Shown piece after piece: positions 1-5,037 of a DNA stretch of 7,442 nt. The position numbers were made by a program, and so were the translations under genes. Location of the stretch: assembly GCA_032127265.1 (NCBI GenBank), contig JAQAZP010000286.1:1-7442 (forward strand). The letters are read 5' to 3'. The DNA is from JAQAZP01 sp032127265. Its GTDB lineage: Bacteria; Acidobacteriota; JAQAZP01. The first letter of the stretch is position 1; each line of letters begins with the position of its first letter. A model generated the notes under the pieces. The model did not search any database. It had not been told where the DNA came from and saw nothing but the letters and a program-made list of their open reading frames with translations.

Positions 1-461
1 GGGCTGGCCGCCCACTGTTCAGCGTATTCTTCAAGCTGCTCCATCTGCTCCGGTCCGGTGTCCCGGCCCAGGCGCACCTCGAGAGAGGCAGGCAGCGGGT
101 TGCCCTCGATATTGGCGGCCACGCCGCGGAGTCCGGGGAAGTAGTCGCGGAACCGCTGGGCGGCTTCCTCCTTGCTGATGTAGACCACCCCCTCGACCAG
201 CGGGCAGCCGCCGATCTGCTGTTTCAGCGCGGCCACCTGGTCGTCCGCGGCTTCCTCGGCGAGGAAGATGGTCACCTCGAGGCTCTCGCCCCAGCCGGCC
301 ACCGCTTTTTGGATGTTGGCGGCGGCGAGGAGGAAGGCCCCGAGGACGAAGAGGGCCGAGGCGATGATCGCCACCGCCAGCAGGTTCACTCCCTTGCTGC
401 GCCAGAGGCCGTAGGCGGCTTCCTCGATGAAGTATTTCAGTGCGGCCCAGTATCGTGACAT
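1..461 (-). CDS. ftsX: Cell-division protein FtsX, N-terminal part (runs off left edge)
   Basis: FtsX is the membrane subunit of the FtsEX ABC-type complex, which sits at the septum and activates peptidoglycan hydrolases from across the inner membrane. Seen: 153 codons open from ATG at 461 to the window edge. There is a short cytoplasmic N-terminus, one transmembrane segment at about residues 25-48 (VNLLAVAIIASALFVLGAF), then the start of the periplasmic domain. That domain carries the family features VYISKEEA (residues 93-100) and NPLPASLEV (121-129). The C-terminal three membrane helices lie outside the window. The start codon overlaps the ftsE stop as ATGA, so translation is coupled to ftsE. 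Nothing looks broken in the visible part. Family assignment is confident because the motifs and the ftsE partner agree. Confidence 0.93.
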   Translation of the reverse strand, partial: MSRYWAALKYFIEEAAYGLWRSKGVNLLAVAIIASALFVLGAFLLAAANIQKAVAGWGESLEVTIFLAEEAADDQVAALKQQIGGCPLVEGVVYISKEEAAQRFRDYFPGLRGVAANIEGNPLPASLEVRLGRDTGPEQMEQLEEYAEQWAAS

Positions 462-1189
462 CAGCTGTCCCCGGTTTCCGTCTGTCCGTCCCCGTTCCCC
501 TCTTCGGACAGGTCCGGCCGGCTGCCCTCCTGCCAGTCCGCCATCTGCCCCCGCACCAGGTGGACCCTTCGGGCGTCGGGAAAGTGGTCCATCAGCCCCC
601 GGTCGTGGGTCGCCACCACCACCGTGGTGCCCCGCAGGTTGATCTCACGGAAGATTTCCATGATCTCCAGTGAGAGTTCGGGGTCGAGGTTGCCGGTGGG
701 CTCGTCGGCCAGCAACAGTTTCGGTTCGTTGATCAGCGCCCGGGCGATGGCGATGCGCTGCTGCTCCCCGCCGGAGAGTTCCCTGGGGAAGGCAACCATC
801 CGGTGGCCCAGGCCCAGCGCCTTGAGCACGGTGTAGGCCCGGCGCTTCTGCTCCCGCCTCGGCACCCCCTGGATCCGCAGCACCAGGCTGACATTCTCGA
901 AGACCGTCTTTCGCGGCAGCAGGCGGACGTCCTGGAAGACCACCCCGATGGAGCGGCGGAAGAAGGGCAGGTAGCGCTGGGGGATCTGGGCCGTGTTCCG
1001 GCCGCTGACGATAATGTTCCCCTCGGTGGGCAGCAGCTCGCGGAAGACCAGCTTGAGAAAAGTGGTCTTGCCCGCGCCACTGGGCCCGGTGAGGAAGGTG
1101 AACTGCCCCCGGGGGATTTGCAGGTCGAGATGACGCAGGGCCATCCGCGGGCCGCCAAAGCTCTTGCTGACTTTGTAGAGCTTGATCAC
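461..1189 (-). CDS. ftsE: Cell-division ATP-binding protein FtsE
   Basis: FtsE is the cytoplasmic ATPase of FtsEX. ATP hydrolysis drives FtsX conformational changes that switch on cell-wall hydrolases during division. Seen in the 242-residue product: Walker A GPSGAGKT (35-42), Q-loop FQD with Q86, ABC signature LSGGEQ (138-143), Walker B LLLADEP (158-164), D-loop NLDP (167-170) and switch histidine H195 in ATHD. The start is a GTG at 1189 that overlaps the stop of the upstream gene as GTGA; the residues that follow (IKLYKVSKSF) are the usual FtsE opening. Typical FtsE proteins are about 220 residues; here a hydrophilic acidic tail follows residue 217 (SEEGNGDGQTETGDS) and is probably disordered. 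Other ABC ATPases such as LolD look similar, but the adjoining ftsX settles the call. Confidence 0.96.
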   Translation of the reverse strand: MIKLYKVSKSFGGPRMALRHLDLQIPRGQFTFLTGPSGAGKTTFLKLVFRELLPTEGNIIVSGRNTAQIPQRYLPFFRRSIGVVFQDVRLLPRKTVFENVSLVLRIQGVPRREQKRRAYTVLKALGLGHRMVAFPRELSGGEQQRIAIARALINEPKLLLADEPTGNLDPELSLEIMEIFREINLRGTTVVVATHDRGLMDHFPDARRVHLVRGQMADWQEGSRPDLSEEGNGDGQTETGDS

Positions 1190-2415
1190 CAGCCGCGGCC
1201 CTCCTCCTCATCCTCCCACTGCTCGAGCAGTTCCCTGTTCCGCTTCCACTTGCGATAGTAACCGAGGATGAAGAGCAGGGTCACCCCCAGCCAGAGGGTC
1301 CCCCCGCTGGTCACCATCGGGATGTAGCGGTAGCGCCAGGTGAGGCCCCGCCGCCATTCGGCCTCCACCCGGTGCAGGGCGCGGCCGGTCACCTCGTGGA
1401 AGGCCTGGTTGAAGGCCATCCCCGTGCCCACCCGTCTGAGTATCTTCCCCGGTGCGTCCCGGCCGTGGTTCTTCCGCAGGTGGGTCAAAAAGAGGTAGCT
1501 CTGGGCGTAGGCCACGCCGGCCGACGACCGACTTTGCGGGAAGCCGCGTGTCAGCTCACCCAGGGGTATCGGCTTGCTGGTGATCAGGTGTTTCGAGAGG
1601 TTCACCACGTCGCCGAGACCCCAGGCCCGGGTATGGATCATGGCCAGGCCCTCGTTGAACCAGTGGGGCACCAGCGCGGCATAGGGGCCGGTGGCGTCGC
1701 GCACCAGGATGTGCACCAGCTCGTGGCGGAAGGTGCTCAGCACGTCCTGGTGCACCGTGCCACGCAGAAAGGCGGTCTTCAGCACGATGATCTTGCGGCC
1801 GGCCACGGCATACCCCACCGACCATTCCGGGGTGGGCGGCAGGGAGAAGGTCAGCTGGTCAACATCCTTGTCGGTGGTCAGGATCATCACCCGCACCGGG
1901 CCCCGGGGGGTGATGCTCATGTCACCGGAAATCTTGGCCAGGACCGGCTCGGCCTGGCTGGCCAGCGCCTCAAGCGCCGCCTTGTAGCGTGTGGGGGCGT
2001 AGAGGTGAAAGTGCGGAGTGGTGCGGGCGATGAAGTAGCCCGGGGTGCGGCCCAGCTGCTCGGGGGTGGCCGGGCGGGTCTGGGCCGCCGCCGGCTGGAT
2101 CAGCCCGAAGAGCAGGGCGATGCAGAGGATGATCTGGTAGCCCTTGGGCAGGCCGGGGTATAAGTAGTGCTTGCGCGCGAAGCGTGACGAGGAATTCACC
2201 CGGCAGCCGCAGGCCAGGGCCATGGAGGCCGCCATTTCATGGGCCCGTCCGTTGATCACCGGCAGGGTGCCGGGGTGGCCGGTGCAGATCGGGCAGGTGT
2301 TGCTGTTCGGCCGGTCACCAAAAGCCGTGGAGCAGGAGCAGAAGAGTTTGCTGCGGGTCAGCAGCTGGGCGTGCACTTCCACGCCGATGACCGCTTCCAT
2401 GGTCTTTGCCTTCAT
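1186..2415 (-). CDS. Chimeric ORF: GatB N-terminus fused in frame to a membrane-anchored HExxH metallopeptidase (peptidase MA-like)
   Basis: The 409-residue ORF has two unrelated parts. Residues 1-95 are the start of GatB: EAVIGVEVHAQLL, the zinc-type cysteines C26, C28, C41 and C44, and ARKHYLYPGLPKGYQI. From residue 96 it becomes a signal-peptide-like stretch (ILCIALLFGLIQPAAAQ, 96-112) and a gluzincin-type protease. The catalytic HELVH is H231, E232, H235, with a probable third zinc ligand E255 in WFNEGLA. A membrane helix lies at about 367-386, followed by a charged cytoplasmic tail. The peptidase part alone would be a periplasmic protease anchored at its C-terminus. Its stop overlaps the ftsE GTG, so it belongs with ftsEX. 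The ATG at 2415 is a normal gatB start with GGAG 9 bases upstream. No start codon is visible for a separate peptidase at the joint. GatB activity is not expected because about 80% of that protein is absent. Genomic deletion and assembly artefact are both possible. Confidence 0.85.
   Translation of the reverse strand: MKAKTMEAVIGVEVHAQLLTRSKLFCSCSTAFGDRPNSNTCPICTGHPGTLPVINGRAHEMAASMALACGCRVNSSSRFARKHYLYPGLPKGYQIILCIALLFGLIQPAAAQTRPATPEQLGRTPGYFIARTTPHFHLYAPTRYKAALEALASQAEPVLAKISGDMSITPRGPVRVMILTTDKDVDQLTFSLPPTPEWSVGYAVAGRKIIVLKTAFLRGTVHQDVLSTFRHELVHILVRDATGPYAALVPHWFNEGLAMIHTRAWGLGDVVNLSKHLITSKPIPLGELTRGFPQSRSSAGVAYAQSYLFLTHLRKNHGRDAPGKILRRVGTGMAFNQAFHEVTGRALHRVEAEWRRGLTWRYRYIPMVTSGGTLWLGVTLLFILGYYRKWKRNRELLEQWEDEEEGRGW
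2131..2415 (-). pseudogene. gatB: 5' fragment of gatB (Asp/Glu-tRNA amidotransferase subunit B)
   Basis: This is the GatB-derived portion of the chimeric ORF, listed apart because it is a remnant of a different gene. GatB normally has about 475-490 residues and forms GatCAB, which amidates misacylated Glu-tRNA(Gln) or Asp-tRNA(Asn). Only the first 95 residues are here. They cover the conserved VIGVEVHAQL start, the paired-cysteine zinc site and the PKGYQI motif that normally continues into SQYD-type sequence. The similarity stops abruptly after GYQI and is replaced by a hydrophobic signal-like segment. The tRNA-binding YqeY-like tail and most of the cradle domain are missing. A complete gatB would be needed elsewhere if the cell depends on GatCAB. 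Confidence 0.8.
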
Positions 2416-2453
2416 CAGGGTGTGCTCCAGCCCGGGGTTGACGGAATGAAGCG

Positions 2454-2462
2454 ATTATAGCA
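2454..2462 (-). promoter_or_regulatory. Extended -10 promoter for the gatB-peptidase chimera and ftsEX
   Basis: Read on the minus strand the sequence is TGCTATAAT, a perfect TATAAT -10 preceded by a TG extension. The matching -35 position (about 2477-2482, GGGTTC) is poor, which is normal for extended -10 promoters. Transcription would start near 2447 and leave a leader of about 30 bases before the ATG at 2415, with GGAG 9 bases ahead of that ATG. This looks like the native gatB promoter and, as arranged here, would also drive peptidase, ftsE and ftsX. Confidence 0.6.
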
Positions 2463-2584
2463 CAGGGGTGCGGGTGGAACCCGGGCCGGTCAGTCGGGAA
2501 ATCGCATCCTGAGCTCGCTGTAGGCATCGTCCTGACCGGAAAGGTGTCGATGGAGGACATCACAGATCAGTTGCAAGCCGTCCG

Positions 2585-2962
2585 GTGATTTGCGGGGACC
2601 GGCTGAGGATTTCCTGGTTCGACGGGTCCAATTTCGGCTCGCCGCAGACGGTGACCTCGGGCGGCACGCTGTTCGGGGACGTCCAGCCCCACATGGTGAT
2701 CGAGTCAGATGGCGACATCCATCTCGTCTTCTTCCGTGATCATTCATCCAGCGACGGCGAAGCTGTGTATATGAAGTACACCGGCTCGTGGTCCACACCG
2801 GCAGCTTACTCGGTCAGCGGCGACGATGTCACCGGCAGTTGCGTCATCAAGCTGATCGACGAGAGCGTGGGCCAACTGGAAGCGACCTATGATCATGATG
2901 ATTCAAGCAAGCAGGAAAGGTGCAAGCCGAGTACCGGCACGCCATGGACCTCATGTGAGTAG
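2585..2962 (+). pseudogene. C-terminal remnant of a beta-propeller-like (BNR/sialidase-type) secreted protein
   Basis: About 120 codons are open on the plus strand, with good codon choice from about 2600 onward. The product contains two blade-like units: WFDGSNFGSPQTVTS followed by PHMVIESDGDIHLVFFR, then VYMKYTGSWSTPAAYSV. Alternating aromatic/Gly-Ser turns and SDGDIHLVF strands are typical of BNR or exo-sialidase-like propellers. No signal peptide, no convincing start (a GTG at 2585 without a ribosome site) and too few blades make this a 3' fragment rather than a whole gene. A strong intrinsic terminator lies 33 bases past the TAG stop, so the 3' end appears authentic. The last 15 or so residues look less propeller-like; a nearby frame ends in HAMDLM and a small frameshift there is possible. 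Family assignment is by pattern only. Confidence 0.45.
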
Positions 2963-2994
2963 AACTCACCCTGATCTATCAACCTGACAACCTT

Positions 2995-3022
2995 GGGTGG
3001 CCCTGATGGGCCGCCCATTTTT
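2995..3022 (+). terminator. Rho-independent terminator after the propeller remnant
   Basis: A 9-bp stem, GGGTGGCCC (2995-3003) with GGGCCGCCC (3008-3016), has one G-U pair and a TGAT loop. It is followed directly by ATTTTT. The geometry is that of a strong intrinsic terminator for plus-strand transcription. It also argues against any plus-strand gene starting within it, such as the GTG at 2997. Confidence 0.8.
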
Positions 3023-3066
3023 GATTTATTACATCTCATATCATTCCTCGCCCGAGGGCCCATCGC

Positions 3067-3094
3067 TTGATATACTGACATGTTTATGGATAAA
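3067..3094 (+). promoter_or_regulatory. Possible sigma-70 promoter for the TPR gene
   Basis: TTGATA (3067-3072, five of six matches to the -35 consensus) is followed after 16 bases by GATAAA (3089-3094, four of six matches to TATAAT). It lies in an AT-rich gap, downstream of the terminator and about 75 bases before the chosen ATG at 3168, so it is well placed. The region is AT-rich enough that chance matches are likely. Confidence 0.3.
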
Positions 3095-3167
3095 TGAGTT
3101 CCAGATGTACTTTTCGGTTGTCTTACATCGATTATCTCCACCGTATTTCTGTTTCTGGATCGTGCAC

Positions 3168-4127
3168 ATGAACTGTGACACTGCTGTAAAAAAAGCATAT
3201 GAAAAGTATTTTAGCGGTGACGTGGAGAGTGCAATAACCACATTGAGACGCTTCCTGAATCGGCAAGCCGAACCCACTTGGGTCTCCGAGAATGCAAGGG
3301 CCTACCTGAACATCGGAGTGTTTCTTCGAATTCAAGGACATCACGAGGAGCCGTTGAGAATTTACTCAACCCTGGTGAAGGCATCTGAATCAGACGTACA
3401 CGTGCGGGCTAACGCCCTTGTTGAAATGGCTGTCATCCATACCCGGGCCGGGCAACCCGACCAAGCTGAAGCCTGCTTCGCTTCGGTATGTGCCCTAATT
3501 GACTGCAATCAGGAGCCCGGCATCGATCCGGTTCACGACAAAGTTATGGTTCATTTTCTGAACAATAAGGGATTGCTTAGACTAACGCAGGAAAGAGCAA
3601 ATGAAGCTTTGATGAACTTGAGGAAATCTCTCGATCACATCATCGCTGTTCACGCCACTGAGGATTTTTCGAAACCCTTCGTTACGGCTTATCTCAACCT
3701 TTACTACTGTCACATGATACTGGGCAATCATGATCAGGCCATTGAGTATCTGCTGCTTGCACGTGCGAAGCTGATGAATCTCGATACCCCGTTCGCCTAT
3801 GAACTCGTCAATATTTTTGAAACTCTAGCAGTTCACAATCTATTCGTTGCCGGTTCCCAACAAAATGCCATCGATGCACTGAGTTACATCTCCGAAAAAG
3901 TCGTCTCCAACTTCGCCGACTTCCGAAAGGTTTTCGACTTCTTCTGCTCGATCATCGTCCAGTTGCATGACGGGAAAATCGATCTGGAAAAAATCCGTGA
4001 GAGCATCAGGGAATACGGCAACGACCCGCTGATCAAGGCCTACCTGCCCGTCCTGCTGGCCGGTGCACCGCCCCCGGGGAGTGATGACGGGGACGATGAC
4101 ATCCCCACGGCTACGCTGACGGATTGA
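3168..4127 (+). CDS. TPR-type helical repeat protein of unknown function
   Basis: The 319-residue product is all-helical by pattern and carries tetratricopeptide-like repeats at about residues 44-75 (AYLNIGVFLRIQGHHEEPLRIYSTL), 82-112 (ALVEMAVIHTRAGQPDQAEACF), 127-160 and 172-205 (AYLNLYYCHMILGNHDQAIEYL). TPRs are protein-binding scaffolds; no catalytic motif, signal peptide or membrane helix is visible, so it should be cytoplasmic. It ends in an acidic, Thr-rich tail (GSDDGDDDIPTATLTD). I chose ATG 3168 because the frame upstream back to 2997 is not protein-like and crosses the terminator. The ribosome site is weak. Base composition is about half GC by eye, well below the neighbouring genes, except in the last 100 bases. 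It is convergent with the FHA gene, with 10 bases between stops. A role in the adjacent kinase/FHA pathway is only a guess. Confidence 0.8.
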   Translation: MNCDTAVKKAYEKYFSGDVESAITTLRRFLNRQAEPTWVSENARAYLNIGVFLRIQGHHEEPLRIYSTLVKASESDVHVRANALVEMAVIHTRAGQPDQAEACFASVCALIDCNQEPGIDPVHDKVMVHFLNNKGLLRLTQERANEALMNLRKSLDHIIAVHATEDFSKPFVTAYLNLYYCHMILGNHDQAIEYLLLARAKLMNLDTPFAYELVNIFETLAVHNLFVAGSQQNAIDALSYISEKVVSNFADFRKVFDFFCSIIVQLHDGKIDLEKIRESIREYGNDPLIKAYLPVLLAGAPPPGSDDGDDDIPTATLTD

Positions 4128-4137
4128 ACCTGCCTGC

Positions 4138-4821
4138 TCAGTCCTTCTTGAAGTAGAAGTCCACCTTGGTCCGGCCCAGCTCGATGGAGTCGAAGTCCTT
4201 GAGCATCACCCGGTCGCGGACCTTGCGGCCGTTGACCCGCGGGCGGGCCAGGCCCTTGATCCGGCGCAGCTGGAAGCCCCGGTCCTGGCGGTTGATGGTG
4301 GCGGCGAAGCGGCCGACAAAGAGCCCCTTGACCCGGATGTCGTTGGCCTTGTCGCTGCCCAGGCGGGTGATCCACTTGGTCAGCTCCAGCTCGCCGTTGC
4401 CGCCGGTGACAAAGGCCCGCATCGGCTTCTTCTCTTCGGGCAGGTTGCTGGCCAGCATCTCGCGAAAACTGCTGGTGTCCAGGACCATGGTCTGGTCCAT
4501 CGCCCCGCTGGCGGGCAGCGGCGCGTCCTCTTCGTCGAGGCCGAAGACCAGCTGGTGCTTGCCCACGGTGATCACGTCGCCGTCGGTGAGCCAGTGGCTG
4601 GAGACCAGTTTGCCCCCCACCATGGTGCCGTTCTTGCTGTTCAGGTCGGTGAGCAGATAGCCCTTCTCCACCTTGTCGATCCGGGCGTGGACCGACGAGA
4701 CGGCGATGTTGTCCACAACGAAATCGTTGCTGTCGCGGCGGCCGATGGTCCAGGACTGCGATCCGAAAAGCGGATGCTCTTCCTGCTTCACATTCTTGAA
4801 ACTGACGGTGAGCGTCGGCAT
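4138..4821 (-). CDS. Double FHA-domain protein (phosphothreonine reader)
   Basis: FHA domains bind phosphothreonine peptides and usually act downstream of Hanks-type kinases. The first domain (about residues 2-95 of 227) is canonical: GRR (27-29), SSVH (42-45) and NSKNGT (61-66), which supply the phosphate-contacting Arg, Ser, His/Asn set. The second (about 134-226) keeps the fold pattern with LGSDKANDI, VNG (196-198) and DSIELG. It lacks the S-x-x-H motif, reading VGRFAATI instead, so it probably does not bind phosphate classically. The linker carries DQTMVLDT (109-116). The start at ATG 4821 is preferred because AAGGAG lies 9 bases before it and the sequence PTLTVSF opens the domain; an ATG at 4866 adds 15 unlikely residues. 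No signal peptide, so cytoplasmic. It is divergent from the kinase gene and most likely works with it. Confidence 0.88.
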   Translation of the reverse strand: MPTLTVSFKNVKQEEHPLFGSQSWTIGRRDSNDFVVDNIAVSSVHARIDKVEKGYLLTDLNSKNGTMVGGKLVSSHWLTDGDVITVGKHQLVFGLDEEDAPLPASGAMDQTMVLDTSSFREMLASNLPEEKKPMRAFVTGGNGELELTKWITRLGSDKANDIRVKGLFVGRFAATINRQDRGFQLRRIKGLARPRVNGRKVRDRVMLKDFDSIELGRTKVDFYFKKD

Positions 4822-4954
4822 CTTCCTGTTCTCCTTCTCCATCGGCGCTCGGGGAGACCGATACACTCCTCCTCCGGCAGCCGCCGGCGGCCAATACTAT
4901 CCTGTCGGCAGAAATGACCATCGTCTTGAGACGTGAGGAAACCGTTCATTATTT

Positions 4955-4996
4955 CGGGTAATTTGTCCGATAAGTGGGGTGTTGGACAATTATCCG
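4955..4996. promoter_or_regulatory. Long inverted repeat in the FHA/kinase divergent region
   Basis: CGGGTAATTTGTCC (4955-4968) is complementary to GGACAATTATCCG (4984-4996). Thirteen pairs form, one of them G-T, with a single bulged T, around a 15-base spacer. The repeat is AT-richer than its surroundings and ends 41 bases before the kinase ATG. It could be an operator for a dimeric regulator serving both divergent genes, or an RNA hairpin in the kinase leader. No T-run follows, so it is not a standard terminator. The rest of the gap (4822-5037) holds a GC palindrome at 4880-4891 (GCCGCCGGCGGC), and I see no convincing sigma-70 boxes. Confidence 0.5.
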
Positions 4997-5037
4997 AAGG
5001 CGTTTGAGGGGCCGCCGGCCGCGGATAGTGCAGTACG

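Noticed and set aside
1372..2163. Plus-strand open frame opposite the peptidase
   Set aside because: Composition is typical of an antisense shadow and it has no ribosome site or recognisable motif.
2490..2798. Whole minus-strand 102-residue ORF
   Set aside because: Most of it is antisense to the propeller remnant and Arg-rich; only the last 30 residues look possibly real, noted as a finding instead.
2955..2969. Small hairpin GTGAG/CTCAC at the propeller stop
   Set aside because: Only five pairs with no T-run; the true terminator is at 2995-3022.
2997..3167. Longer TPR gene starting with GTG at 2997
   Set aside because: The added 57 residues are not protein-like, the start lies inside a strong terminator, and TPR-type sequence begins only after ATG 3168.
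4822..4866. FHA gene starting at 4866
   Set aside because: The 15 extra residues (MYRSPRAPMEKENRK) look like translated leader, and AAGGAG is correctly spaced only for ATG 4821.
4880..4891. GC palindrome GCCGCCGGCGGC as an operator or attachment site
   Set aside because: Such short GC palindromes are common in high-GC DNA, and no direct repeats or integrase are nearby.
4040..4921. Long minus-strand open frame overlapping the FHA gene
   Set aside because: The product is rich in Arg/Gln/Gly/Pro with no motif; it is a high-GC shadow of the FHA gene.
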